The notes: generated from the sequence alone by a model not told the origin. A stretch of DNA of 64,000 bases from Nymphaea colorata (GCF_008831285.2 NC_045148.1:8623001-8687000), one strand, 5' to 3'. Positions 35,118-60,746 are shown, counted from the first letter of the stretch. Made by a program: numbers and translations.

Positions 35118-36030
35118 AATCACAGTGGAATAATTTCAAAACGTAGTTCTCTTTAACAGCACAAAAAGTTTTCATTGCGGCAGTTGAACTATAGTTTTAA
35201 AATTTTAATAAAGATCACAGTAAAAAATTTTAAATTTGTTATATATGTTAAACTAAAATTTTGGAAATTTACACATTGTCAAAAGTTTCATTATCGACCA
35301 TCTTTCTCGAACAAATTGTGTAAGTACGTACAACTTTTGTGATGGAGAAGCTGAGCAGGCACGTTATGCAATGGGTCGGCCGAGCACAATGTATGGCTAA
35401 AAGATTAGATTAGCTGCCTTTTTGTGAATATTCTATAATATCTGTACCTCGAGAGTGGCATTTATTTAATTAAAGATTTTAACTATTCTTTTAGCAATTG
35501 GATCGTCACTCAACAATATATGAATTTATTTAAAAAATTGAAACAAATTCGTGAAACACGACTCAATAATCTTTGAGATTGAGTGTTTCAACTGCCAAAC
35601 AATCTTCTATATTAATTCATGTGAAAGATAAACACTAATGGAAAAACACAATGGAATAATTTTCAAAACGTACTTCTCTTTGTCAAGCTGTTAAAAACAC
35701 ACTTAAGATCATACATACTATTAATTAATGATAGTGGAACTCAGACGAATTGGTCGAGCACAATATACGGCTAAAAGATTAGCTGCCTTTCTGTGAATAT
35801 TCTATAATATCTGTACCTCGAGAGTGGCATTCATTTAATTAAAGATTTTAATTACTCTTGGTCGGATCATTCATATATAAATCTATCTTAAAAATTGAAA
35901 CAAATTCATGAAACATTATACGTATTGATCCAACAATCTTTGAGATTAAGTGTTCCATCTGCCAAACAATCCCATAGATGTAAGTTTTGATTCATGTGTT
36001 TAACCCCTTAAATTACATGAAAAATATACA
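35118..36030. repeat. Segmental tandem duplication, about 0.4-0.5 kb units
   Basis: Copy A spans about 35118-35640 and copy B about 35641-36030. Shared anchors are CACA(G/A)TGGAATAATTT (35121 and 35646), TCTATAATATCTGTACCTCG (about 35430 and 35801), GAGAGTGGCATT and AATCTTTGAGATT (about 35568 and 35934). The offset falls from about 525 to about 370 bp, so copy B lacks some 145 bp. Copies have diverged, so the event is not recent. Confidence 0.8.
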
Positions 36031-36322
36031 CTAATGGAAAAAGAGTTTATTCAAACTTAGGCTTGCATGTTTTTTTACTATTACGCAATTTTCAATCAGA
36101 CTCATCAAGATCAAGTGCTATTGTTTATTAATAATAAGATCATAATCTCAAGAGTGGTGATCTAAGACTTATTTTATATTAAAAATAAAATGATAATAAA
36201 TAAATTATTGTTTATGCATCGACTATTTATGAGGCCTGAGTGGGTAGATGATAGGCCAATTTAGCTAGGACAACCTTGTGGCGGCTGGTATTTGATTCTA
36301 ACCAGTTGACCCGGCTTTTCAA

Positions 36323-36348
36323 ATTATTATTATTATTATTATTATTAT
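36323..36348. repeat. (ATT)n microsatellite
   Basis: About eight ATT units. The poly-Asn stretch in a minus-strand frame over it is an artefact. Confidence 0.93.
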
Positions 36349-37085
36349 ATCTCTGACGTTGTCTGTTGATCTTCTTCGTCCAACTACCTGAAATTTTCAG
36401 CTCACGGAGACTAGTTTGAAAATTCCCATCCTTTTTAAGGCGCAAAAATATGTAGACAAGGAAATAAGAAAATTTTAAGAGTTTGTATGAACATGATAAA
36501 TTTTAAATATTATTTTATTTGACTAATAATATATATTTTGCTATAATAATATATATTTTATTATTAAATTTTATTGTGTATTAAAAACTTATTGTATATT
36601 AAAAAAATTATTATAACTGGATGTAACCAGGTTTGGCCTGAGCTCGGGTTTCAAGCATGGGTTGGTTTCAACCATGAGACTCGGATTCAAGTTTCGAACA
36701 TCAAGCTGGCTTGAACCCAGCTCTTAACGAACCGTGCCACCGGGCCCGATGCCGAAGAATAGCTAAACAATGCTTGAGCTTGGTCAACGGGCAGCAGCGA
36801 GTGCTCATTTACTGCCGCAGCTAACCCTTTGACCGGCCTCCCGGTCAAAGCTGTCCACCTTGGCTGCTCGGCGCTTCAAATGCCCGCAAACTTTGAATCG
36901 ATCAATCTTGCTTCTTTCTTTCTGCAGCACAAGCAATCTTAATAATTAATCAGTCAAACTAATATTTTCAACTAATTTAGGAAAAAAAATCAAGAAAAGT
37001 ATATATATGGAGTAGCTGAGTAGGTTTAAAATACGTCAGTTTTTCAATCTCCAAAAATTTGTGAAAACCTTTGGTGTGGACCAAG
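36349..37085. other. Spacer, nothing recognised
   Basis: 36630-36760 is GC-richer and has GGTTTCAAGC / GCTTGAACCC motifs, a repeat-like pattern. No frame of interest. Confidence 0.35.
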
Positions 37086-37087
37086 AT

Positions 37088-37457
37088 ACGTGCACAATGA
37101 GTGGAGCCAACTCAGGTTTGACTCAAGCTCTTTTGAAAAACTAGACTACTCGAGCTCGACTCGTCTTGTTTATAGACAAGTCCAGCTCGAGTTTAAATTT
37201 GTGGTCGAAATGTCAAATGAGTTAAGTTTGAGTTATAAGAACTCAATTTGTTTAAACTCGGCTCAATTATATAAAACCAGTTCATCATAGTTGAATTAGT
37301 TAAGTAAGTTAACGAGTGAAACAAGTTAAAAGAAATGAGACGGTTTTTTACAAACAAGTTAGACGAGTCAGGCGAGTCGATCTCGAGCTTTTTGAGTTGA
37401 GTTGAGTCGAGTTCGAACTGGTTTAGCTCGACTTCGACTCGACTCGTGTGCAGCCTA
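37088..37457. mobile_element. CGAG-rich inverted-repeat element, copy 3
   Basis: Left end TGCACAATGAGTGGAGCCAA, right end CGACTCGTGTGCAGCC. These match the termini of the 29860-30529 element. The interior (about 370 bp total) has AGCTCGAC / GAGTCGAG / TTTAAACTCG motifs and lacks the mixed interior of copy 2. Non-coding. Confidence 0.68.
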
Positions 37458-38407
37458 ATTGTTTGCATGAACATATGCGAAGATAATTCTTAGAAAACCC
37501 CAACCAGCACACATAACATGGTAAAAACATTCTCGATCCAACTACACGAGAGGGAAATATTTTCCGTCCTGGATAGGTAGCTAAACGAGGGGCAGCTTGC
37601 GTTGGACAATAAGATTCTTGTTTAGAATGTGCTGTTTGGAAAAATTTATCCCCACCGGCCAAACAGTGAAAGAAGGAACTCTAATTGGTTAATCCTTTCA
37701 CTATGTCAATGTAAGTCCAAATTGTACGGTTCTACCCAAATTTTAGTTGTAGATTTTAAATCTGATACTTTTTCCCTATTGCCATCAAACCCGAAATGTC
37801 ACGCTCAATATTTTAAGGTAAATAAAGTATAGGTAGTTGTGCGACACACCAACTTTTCTTTTCTTTTTAAATAAAAACAATTTTTTTTTATCAAATCGAT
37901 GCTAGTAGAGGGCAGACACATGCAGCAGTTCAAAAATACAGTATATATGAAAATAAAAAAAATTGTAATGGCATTTTTTTTTATATGCTAATACATATCA
38001 ACTAATACAAGATTATGGTATAAATATCAAGCAATATTAATACATAAATGGTTGAAATGGCATTTGAATGACATCCTGAAACCAAAATTTTTATGGATCA
38101 AAAAAAGTTTTATAAAGAAAAGTTTCTTATTGACTAGAGGGCAGACATAACTATCAGCCTTTTTGGCTCAGGCTTTGTCGATCCAACTTATAGTGCATTC
38201 GTTGGATTCTCGACTCCCTTTCGACCTTTTCAAGCTCCGTCTGCCCAACAAACACGAAGTGGTGGGCCTAATCCTTTTTCAATTCTTCATCATCACCATT
38301 ATTTCTTTTTTTTTCATACATATCCTTTTAGAACTTTCACAGCCATCACTTCCTTTTGGGTTTTTCTCTCTGTTTTCTTTTCTCCTCCCGCGAATGCCCC
38401 GGGACAG
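37458..38407. other. Upstream region of S-RLK1
   Basis: No gene. It should contain the promoter and 5' leader of the kinase gene. A frame at 38163-38531 overlaps its start in another frame and is not conserved. The leader just before the ATG is CT-rich (38290-38395). No clear TATA box could be chosen. Confidence 0.4.
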
Positions 38408-44594
<6,187 letters not shown>

Positions 44595-45488
44595 ATGTCT
44601 TGAAAATGGTGTGAATATTCTTGTTTCTTTTTCTGAAAAAAGTCTGTATATAATGAGTTGGAAAAGAAGGGGCAATTATAAACCTGATTTGATTGTGATT
44701 ATTTTTTTGTAATGTGGAGGATACTTGCTACTTTTTCAATGAAAAGGAAAATATTGATATTCTTTTGAACTCATTAGACTTGTCATTGCAGATCGAATGC
44801 CAACTTCCAACCCTTCTTTTTCTCTCTTACCGCCTCACCTACTCTTTCTGATCTCACCGTCTTCTTCTTTTTCAATTATAAAAGAACATGAGCCAGTAAC
44901 GAATGTAGAACGGCAGGTTGAGAAGAAAAAGACAAACCAAATCAAGCACCTGAGGCAACTCAATGGTAATTTTATTTGGAAAAAGCTTTGACAGTAGCTT
45001 TATTGTCGCGTCCGATAGGTTGAAAGAAGACAGCAATGGAGGTTCAAAATTTTTCTGATCTAAAACCCTTGAATACATGTATATTTATCGATGTAGCAAC
45101 GTTTCAGACCAAGCTACCTCATATAACGTGTTCCAATCTGCACTTGAAGCATTGGTAATGTACAACAGACCAGCAAGATTCATCCAGAAAAAAATGTTAA
45201 CCCATCTCAAATAAACTTTGAAAATGGAGCCAAAAAACCCATGAATTACTACTCACATCATAAAATGGCTGCGAGTTTTTTGGACTACAATCGATAGTTA
45301 TACTGTATCGACATCATGAATGTACACGATATATCTACTCGTTGGTATGAGAAATGGTTTAAACTTTAAACATACTACTGCTCTTCAAAGAGTCAGCCTA
45401 TAAGCAGTAACAGAAGTTCAATTTCTGAATTTATATCTTCTCCGATCTGGAAAAACTTTCCGAGCAGATGTATGGTGCTTGATCTTCT
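44595..45488. other. 3' flank of S-RLK1
   Basis: Probably includes the 3' UTR (TTTTTGTAATG and CAATGAAAAG near 44705-44745 could serve polyadenylation). No further gene recognised. Confidence 0.4.
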
Positions 45489-45783
45489 TGTTAGGAACAA
45501 CACACAAAACTCTCCTTTCGCACTCTTAAGAGGTGCTTAGAAGCAACAAGAAAAAAAACAAAGATTTATGTGGTTCGGAGCAATAATCTCCCACGTTCAT
45601 GGTAGCACAGATCTTTCACTATTCACTCTCAGATGAACACAAACACTATCAGAGAAAAGACAAAACCAGAAACGGCAGCCCCCCTAACAACATAAGGATT
45701 AGGGCAAACCCGCATTTGTACAAAATGACATAAATGCCCTTGCATATGAGTGTCCAGTATAGATCAAGTTCCATACACCAACA
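45489..45783 (-). mobile_element. Solo LTR, 295 bp, with 5-bp target-site duplication
   Basis: The segment starts TGTTAGGAAC and ends CCAACA, so both strands begin TGTT and end AACA. It is flanked by perfect CTTCT duplications at 45484-45488 and 45784-45788. Inside lies GATTTATGTGGTTCGGAG..CTCCCACG, a motif I associate with plant LTR retrotransposon LTRs. No internal domain or second LTR is adjacent. A complete LTR with its own target duplication and nothing between is the signature of LTR-LTR recombination. Orientation is not certain; minus is a guess. Confidence 0.8.
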
Positions 45784-48700
45784 CTTCTTGTATCATTGAT
45801 CTTCTTGCAGCCTCAGCCGGATAAAAGTTTACAAAACCTAATATGATTAGTTGTGGGATGCTGTTTTCTTTTCTTTTTTTCTGTTCTTCCTTTTCCTGTG
45901 AGCGGCACACTTGTTTACCATCATTACTGGATTTAGACCAAGGCAGTAATTTTGATCTATGAAGAGTTTTACCTGTCAACTTTGGTTGGCTGAGTTGAGC
46001 TCAGAATCCGAAAATTCAAACAAGCGATGGTGCGGTTTGATTCACATGAAGGTGAGTCCACCAACCTAATCTTTGTTGTCTACAATGTGAAATTTCGGGA
46101 GCTTCATACAAGTGACATAATGGCTCATGAGGGGCTACGTAAAGTAATATTTACAGCCAGTATGGTTTTCAAGATTTGCATACAATATTAAAACCGAGAT
46201 TTACAACTTTGCTTTTTATATTTGTACATACTTTGTTTCGGAAGAAGGAAGGGAAAACTACGGGGCGCACGCAACTCCTAGCGGCCATTTTGGACTGCAT
46301 GAACACGCATACACACAGCTGAATATATATAGAAAACTATGAATCAGATGAAAGTGATACAATCCTAATGGAGATAAGAGACTTTAGAGGGCTGGGATTT
46401 AAAAATCAGTGGCTCCCAACTGAGCTTCGTTGTACAAAGTCCAAAGGACACGCCCAAAAAGATATGAATTATAAAGACGAGTGGTAATACTTTTCCACAA
46501 ACTTCAGCTTTGGTCAATGCAAATAGAAATTGTATCAACTATCAATGTTTGGAAAACTTGTAAAGAAAAATTAAATGCGATCTTGATCTATAGCGTATTT
46601 TCCTTTGCCTATTAGTAGTGGGGGCTGCATTTGAGCCAGTGTGGGCACTTGCCCACCTCCTTATTTGGGTTATTGACCCCTTTACCATTTGGCTGAGCTA
46701 AATAAAATGCTTTCCAGCTGAAAAAAAAGATGCAAGCCAGGTCAAACACAATTGAGTTCCTGGAGTCAGCAGCCATAATTTTCAATGTGAACTTAGCCTA
46801 TAGGCTTAATTTCTCTTAACCTTTATCAGCTTCATCGGAAATGTTTTAAATGGGCCAGCGAGTTGACTCGTGGACTCATTCGAATTTTAAAATAATGTAA
46901 ATCACTGCAGTTGAGGACAATAACTTAAATGCAAGAACAAACCACAAAAACAAAATAGAAAAAACGAAATATACAAAATAGCAACACAATAAAACAAAAT
47001 AAGAGAGGCGAGAGAGGGAGTTGATAGACGGAGTGACAGAATTACCTAGCAGCAAACGAATGATAGTTCCGTAGTTAAATAGCAAAGTGGACACACCTTA
47101 CACAAGGCGTTCAACAGAATCCGACGATAAGTGACCCTGAAGACCTTGTTGTTGCATTCCTCCCAAATGTGTCACCAAGAAGATATGAACCACAGCCTTC
47201 AAACACAACCCAAAAAAAAAGACAGAGAGAGAAAAAGAGATGACTTCCTTCCTAACATTGTTTGGTTTTGAAACATGCTGCATCTATAGTTGCACCAAAT
47301 TAGATAGTTACAATAGTTAATAAAAATACAATAATGTATATGTGAGTCACGCTCGCCTAATACTGTACAGTATTTTTGTAATGAAGACAAAAATACACGG
47401 ATAGAAATACTTAAATCCGGCTCCCATTGAACATTCTAGGTGGGACCCACTGTCATTTCAAATTTAAATTGGTCGTAAAAATGAGGGGGAAAAAGTGGTC
47501 TTTTAGAAAAAGAAATAAAAACATTCATCCTTTTGAAATAAGGATTGAAATAAGCATTATCTCTTTTTTTAAAACATAAACATTCAGAATCTAACATCGA
47601 AAAGACATCTGATCAAATTGAAACGATACAAAGAAGACTTGCATGGCCCTTTCATTTTCATTTCATAAAGATGGAACGGCTCTTAACAAAAAAAGCAAAA
47701 GAAAAAGACTAAATTAACTCCTTATAAGGACGAATCTGAAAGAATAAAAAAGTTGTTTTTGGAGGAGAACAACACAAGCCACAAAAAAAAAAGAAAAAAA
47801 GAAAAAAGAAAAAAAGAGAGGCCTCCAACAATATAGAAAATGCCACTCTACGAGCTTAAACCACAAGAGACGGCTGCCCTTACAAAATAACACTAGAATC
47901 GATTTCTTGATGTGTTTGGCGACAATTGTTTCCCCAAATTCACACTTGTTTCTATTTGTATGATCGTAAAAAATATTTGCTCACACCCACCTTTACACAA
48001 AACTATATAAGCTGATAGGATTTTGGGAAAACAACTTGGATCTTATAGTCAAGTTGAGGCAAACATATGTTGATGACTTGAGATCAGGATAATTATATAT
48101 ACAAAATGGTGGCGGAATTGGAGTCATGGATCCGAAAGATTTGGTGGCGGAGATAGGATTTTTTTGACTGAAAGACACTCGAGTCATCGGCCCGAGTTAA
48201 GTGGGGGCACAACATGTGGTTGGACTGGAATGGCTGAGCTACTTTTTTAAGGAGCCCACACTTAACTCCGCCGCCACTGTAGCTAAGAAAAATGACCGGA
48301 ATGGCTGTGGATAAGGAACATGTCAGTGAATGAACGTCTACGTCCTGATATAATCAATTTGAGTTTTAAGTTTTTTCCTTTTGATGTTGGGCCCAGTTTA
48401 TGGGCCATCGGCATTAGTTTTCTGTTCAATACAGCTAGCTATTTGTTTAATATTGAACATCAAATTTAAATTTCTCAAGAAAAGCTGGTCTTTTTTTTAA
48501 AAAAATCTTTCGTCTATGAAGTGAAGTGTATACGTGTACAATATGAATACAATATAAACACAAAATTTTGTCGAAGAAATGGTTCCAAATAACTTGGCAT
48601 GCGTTCATACTCATTTCCAGGAAATTATGGAGCTTTGGTGAGTCTATATCTATATAGTATGTATATCATAAAAAAGTTGATAGAAACCAACCACTCGAAT

Positions 48701-49037
48701 AGAAAACAAAAACCAGACCTATTAAAATTAATTATACCTTTTTACAATCTAACCATATATGATCTTAAGAGTGATTTGGTGAGAAATATATATTAACTTA
48801 ATTCTTTTTAACTAAATAATATTTTTTAATAATAAAAAATGAACCGCTTATAACCTCAAAATTTTGATAGTAAAAAAATCAATTTTCTTTTTTTCTTTCA
48901 TAAAAATGACATGAACTAAACATGATTCATATTAAATTAGTGTTCATAAACACATTATAAGATTTACATTGTTTTTAAAACACTTTTTGACATGAATGTA
49001 AGAGGTCTAGTTTTTATTCCTACCCAAGTAGTCTAGC

Positions 49038-49039
<2 letters not shown>

Positions 49040-49069
<30 letters not shown>
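49040..49069. repeat. (TA)n microsatellite
   Basis: About 15 TA units. Confidence 0.94.
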
Positions 49070-49072
<3 letters not shown>

Positions 49073-49367
49073 CTACTACATCTCCATCCAATCACATCTA
49101 CTTAAGCGCATATAAGAGGTTGAAAGATTTCTCTGTCCAAACTTAGATGGAGAAATCCAAGAATCTTATAAGAGAGGGAGAGGGAGAGAGAGAGAGATGT
49201 GACTGTGTTACCTAAAGTCTCTAATCATACCCAATTGTCAAAAAAAAAAGTATAAGCTAATACTAGGTAACAAAAAAGTTTATTACCTCTTTTTTTTAAA
49301 CATTGATCATGATAAATAAAACGGTCATCTTGAGTGAGTTAGATGATTCCGGATAACTCTAATCACC

Positions 49368-49371
<4 letters not shown>

Positions 49372-49430
<59 letters not shown>
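49372..49430. repeat. (TA)n microsatellite
   Basis: About 29 uninterrupted TA units. Confidence 0.95.
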
Positions 49431-49433
<3 letters not shown>

Positions 49434-50267
49434 TCAACTTTGGCATACTCAAACTGGAGGAAAGCATTGCCGTTGACTTCAACCTTAAGAGTTGGACATA
49501 GACGAGCTGGTCTTCAGCGACGGATCCGCGAGGCACGAGCTGACAGAAAGGATCCGACATTGAAAGTATTCGGACACGGACCTCCTTCATAACATTGAAA
49601 GCGCCTTCACATCTTGAACATGCGATTTTGCAATTTTTTCATGGTAATAGAAAGTAAGGATAATGTTCTTTCTTTTCATATTAATGAGTCGACCTTATTT
49701 TTTAATCTTTTACATTTTCTAAGTTGTAACTGGAAACCCTTTTCAGATGTAGTTGCCTCCAAAGAGAGACTCATTTTGAAAACAGCAAAGATGAGGACTG
49801 TATCTTAGGTTGATGAGAAAAAGTTTCGAGTCAGTCGGATTTCTTATTTAAAGAAATATGGTATGATGATTTTGATGTTTTTATATTTCTCAATTCAATG
49901 TTAGAGATAACCATACCATGCTTTTTTTTAATATAAAATCGTTTTTATAATGGAAACATATTTTTATTTTATTTATACCGAACGTCCTCGTTCTTTAGAC
50001 TGCTTCTTCTTGGAAAATCTTCCTTTCTACGCGTCCTGACCACTGAATCATCTTCCACCACCAGATTTTCTCTCGACGGAGCCGTTGCCTTTCTCCATTG
50101 TTTCCTGCCATCGAAGGGGCCCCCATGCAACCTACATAGTTCCTCCTCAACAGGTCCATCTCTATCTTTCAATTTGAAAGAAAAAACAACTCAACCATGA
50201 ATCCCCAAAAAGGAGTGAAAGCGTCGAAAGGAATTCGCAGAGAAAAGCTCTGATCAGTATAGCAGTC

Positions 50268-56367
<6,100 letters not shown>

Positions 56368-57180
56368 ACCATGGGCGTTTGTCTCAAATATTGGCAGCTG
56401 GCTCAATTTTGAAGGTTTGAAATTGTAAAAAAAAAAGACAAGATTCATGGGACAAGAAGGCTAAGTCCGAACCATGTAAACCATCCTCAAGGCCGTGACG
56501 TTCAAATGGGCAGCCGAGATGATGAAAGGCCAGAACAGGCTATTACATGGCCCGGTTAAGAGCTGAAACCTTCTCCTTTTCCTTTGTTTTCAGGTTCTCA
56601 AATCGATCAGCATTGATACTAGGTAGCGAGATTTTCATGTGTTTCAACTTGTATGTTTGACCAACTCCTCCTACGGCATAGAGACATCTATAACCCGGCA
56701 CCTCTAGCTTGCCCATTTGAGCCATGCCCCTCGAGCCCAAAGCAGGTTATCCCATGCTTGAAAGGTAACAAGCTATCAGATGGATTTAATGCTAAGGGAA
56801 AGTGGGTTCTCATGTGCTGAGCCACCCTTGACAGCTGAACCTGTTACCAGGCAGAGATAATTCTCCGGGAAAGTGGGTTCTCGATGAGCTCAGCCATCGC
56901 GTCCAATTCAATAGCTGAGGGATGATTTGGTGTTTTGATTGTATACCTGAGAGATGATTTGGTGTTTTGAGTAATGTTCTATATCAGTTTCATTGCCTTC
57001 CTATATGAACCACTCTTCGAACAATGTTGAGTCCAATTGTATAGTTGTATCTTTTCAATTGACAGTTTAGTTAGTGCATGTGACTTTTTTTTTTTTTTTG
57101 AAAATTTATGAAACTTCTTATTTCTTTAATTGGTTTTCATATTTTTCATGTATTTCCTTCATTTCTTTTTCTTGATTCAA
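56368..57180. other. 3' flank of S-RLK2
   Basis: Probably begins with the 3' UTR. Two short repeats of GAGAGATGATTTGGTGTTTTG type occur at about 56915-56980. No gene. Confidence 0.4.
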
Positions 57181-57184
57181 AAAT

Positions 57185-57688
57185 GGGACAGTCAACAGAT
57201 TGGATTTTAATCGAATATACTCTTGAATGTATCCATTTTTTCAAATATTCACATATTCGGATTTCAGTTTGGATTTGAATACGAATAAAAAAAAAAGTCA
57301 TATTCGTATCTGAAATCCGATTTCACAATTCGAATCGAACCGAATCTGATTTTTATATTCATTTTGAAATCTAAATCTGAATTTTGAACCGAATTTTGCC
57401 AATTTCCAAAATATAAGATCATTAAATTTTGAACCGAATTTTGTGAATTTTCAAAATGTAAGATCATTTATATGTAGATTATTTGTCTAGAAATAAATCA
57501 AATCTGAATTTGTATTTGATCTGATATTTTTGTATATCTGAATCTAAATCTTATTGGACGTCATGCCGTAAATCCGAATCTGATCTGATTTCTTAATCAG
57601 ATATTAATTTTTTTTTATATCCAGTTTTTTCGGATCGGTTCGATCGAATATCTAATTCAAATCAGATATATTTTCATCCCTATTCAAG
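57185..57688. repeat. Dispersed ATTCGGATTTGAAT-rich element, copy A
   Basis: Composed of motifs such as CGGATTT, AATCTGATCTGATTTCTTA, GGATCGGTTCGATCG and TTTTGAACCGAATTTTG. It ends TTTTCATCCCTATTC, the inverse of the AATAGGGATG start of copy B at 58435. Non-coding. Copy B shares TTCAAAATGTAAG, TCTGATCTGATTTCTTA and GGTTCGATC in the same order, so the two copies are direct repeats about 1.2 kb apart. Confidence 0.7.
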
Positions 57689-58434
57689 ATTGACTTATAA
57701 AAAAACTAATGAATCGGCCAATTGACCAAGTCAGTGGCTTGGCTGATTCAATTCCAAAAGTGACCGACAAGCATAGTGGCTGAGCCAAAAGATTTAGACC
57801 GACGGAATCTAAAGACTTTTGGATTCTAAGGGGCACCAATATGTACAAATGAAGAAATTTTGTGAGACTGATGTGGTCAAGTGCCCACACCAACCCACAT
57901 ATGGCTCTGCCAATGGCCAGCCCAAGCTCCATAAATTAGATTCGTTTGGTAGGGTTGTCACACCATCCGCATGAAAAGGCCTTACGAGGTCTGCATAGAA
58001 GACCAAATATTTTATTAGATTCGAGCAACTTTAACACTCTACAATTTAATTATTTCATACATTTCAATGGATGGTCGACCAATGCAAGCAACAGAACAAC
58101 TGCCATACATAATTAAGCAATTTAAATATTTCAATGTTCACAAGAGGATAGTATCCCCTGAACCACTAATATCGCATCTTATCCTCATAACGAAGGCGTG
58201 TATAAACCAAGCATGCATATATACATATATGACTTCATTAAGCCCAAGAAGCTCCATCGTATTCGTCGCCCATCTTCTCGTGGAATTATCATTCAAAACG
58301 TCATATGAAACCAACTTACCACCAAAGTAAAAGATTAGAGCAAGAAATATCACTTTTAGTGACAATGAAATAGGAAACAAACTCATCACAACACAAAAGG
58401 TTACAGCAAGAAATATCACTTTCAGTGACATTTG
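57689..58434. other. Spacer, nothing recognised
   Basis: Contains a short direct repeat (AGCAAGAAATATCACTTT(T/C)AG at about 58340 and 58403, period near 63). No gene. Confidence 0.4.
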
Positions 58435-58835
58435 AAATAGGGATGTTAACTAATCGGGTTTAAATTGGATGGACTCTTAACCATATCGATGTTCACATAA
58501 TTGGATTTGATCGGATTCGAATGTGAATGAAGAAAAGTCATGTATGAGTCTCATCCAAAATCTGATTTCACCAACCAAAACTGAATCCTGATCTGAATCC
58601 AAATTTTAAACTGACTGACTTTCAAAATGTAAGGAAATTGGATGTACAGTATTTGTTTAAAATTAAGTCGGAGTCGAATTCGAGTCCAAATCCCATCGGA
58701 TATTTATCTTTGTCTCCAAATCTGAATCCCTAAGTCAAATTCTGATCTGATTTCTTAGTCAGATACTAAAATTTTTTCCATATTTGATTTTTTTGGAACG
58801 GTTCGATCTGAATATCTGTTCCAAATTAATTGATC
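58435..58835. repeat. Dispersed ATTCGGATTTGAAT-rich element, copy B
   Basis: Second copy of the element at 57185-57688, same orientation, starting AATAGGGATGTTAACTAATC. Copies are clearly diverged. It ends about 130 bp before the HemK start codon, so it forms part of that gene's upstream region. Confidence 0.65.
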
Positions 58836-58967
58836 ACAAAAAATCTTCAGAAACATGCACACTACCATGATGGAGTGTGTTGAGAGTCGCATCTTTGTTA
58901 AATCTACAGTGGGATACAACAAAGGTAGTGATGTAAATATGGCTGTACCTCCTCTACAATATCAAAA

Positions 58968-60661
58968 ATGATGCTTCGCTCCTGGGCCATGATCCGTTTG
59001 GCCCCTACGACCACCACCGCCACCAACCTATGCGTCCGTTTCGGAGCATCATCACCGAGGAAACCCCGAGTCCCTCTCTTCCTCCGCCCTCTGGTCTACA
59101 CCACCACCATCCCGGACCTGCAGAAGTGGCGTTCGTGGGCCAGAAATCTCGCCCTCTCCGTGGGTTCGAAGTTTGTCGAGCTCGACAACGGCCCCGACTC
59201 TCACACCCTCTGCAGAGAGGTCGAATGGCTCTTGGAGGATGCCGTCGAGGGCTACGACGCGCGGCTCCGGCAGACGACTGCCACCGACAGCGGCGGCACC
59301 TGCCTCAGGATGAGGGCCGGTTTGGGCGAGCTTTACTGCTTGTGGAAGGAAAGGGTGGAGCAGAGGAGGCCGTTTCAGTACGTTGTCGGTTGCGAGCACT
59401 GGGGGGACATCGTCCTGAGCGTCGAGGAAGGGGTGCTCATCCCGCGTCCGGAGACGGTGCAGGTGGTCGAATTAGTGGATCAGCTGTGCTCGGCAGACCA
59501 GAGGTTTCGAGAAGGCCTCTGGGCTGATCTAGGTACCGGGAGTGGCGCCATTGCCATTGGAATAGGGAGGATCTTGAAGGGGAGAGGGAGGGTGGTCGCC
59601 GTTGATCTCAGCGACGTCGCTGTGGCGGTTGCCTCATACAATGTGGAGAGACACGGGTTGCAGGTGTGTTGCTTTTGCTGCTTCATGTTCTCGATACGTT
59701 GTCTTTTTCTGGTTTGGTCTCATGACACAAACTGTTCAGGTTCGAGTGTTAGGCGTCCGTGAAGGATAGCCTCCTTTTTCCTTGTCCTTTTGGTCTGTCT
59801 CAATGAAATAAATATTGAGTATGCTACTTTGTACTGTTAACTTCATTAACATATATTCAGCTGTTTCTTGCTAATGGAGAAGGACTTTTTTGTGCTGCCA
59901 GCATGGGTGCTTCGGATATCCCTTCAAGGACTTGATCTACCAGATGCTATGCCGATGCTATTCCTTTTAACGGTGTATTCACGTGCAGTTTTTTGCGTGT
60001 GAAATGATAGTCTTCTTGGACTTTGATGTTTGTTATTTTCCTATAATGCAGCTCTGTGGCAAGAGGACCATAAAAACCATTTCCAAATCAAGTGACGAAC
60101 TTTCTAATCACTAGACGGTGAATAGTGGTGGAAGGTGCATGGGAAATATGCAATGCTTTTGGCTTAGCTGCCTTTTCCTAATTGGGTTGGCCAGCTTTTT
60201 AAAGAGCAATTGTAAACACTTATCAAGCACCAGAGAGTTCTTGATTGGGCGTCTAGAATGTAGGAAATATGCCTTTATGCATCACATGAAAATCAACGTA
60301 AAAGAAAAGGCAAAAATTTGCAATATTAAATGGTAACGCAATTACAAAAATGCACCAAATTTTGGGCATACATTAATCTCTGTCAATGGGATATGACTGA
60401 GGATATGAAGATAGCCATTTTTATTATGCCCCCAATGTAATTTCTGTTAGATGGATAGAGAATGGGTTTCAAAATGAAGTATCTCTGAGACTAGCATTTA
60501 ATTGGTAATTACTGGTGCTTCTGAACTCTGCACACAGGCAGACTAGTATACAACTATGTCACATAGGTGCGGGGTGCGAGTGCCGGAGCAGCACATCTCA
60601 AAAAATTTAGGTGCGGCGGTATGGTGAGGGTATTTTTTATTATTATTAATAATTTATTATC

Positions 60662-60746
<85 letters not shown>

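Larger units (their letters stand above)
45784..50267. other. Spacer between the tandem kinases
   Basis: No gene recognised. 46855-46895 carries GAGTTGACTCGTGGACTC as in the 3195-3900 element. 47785-47818 is a polypurine run. (TA)n tracts lie at 49040-49069 and 49372-49430. A minus frame next to the second tract (49440-49590) matches nothing I know. The last 300 bp should hold the S-RLK2 promoter. Confidence 0.4.
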
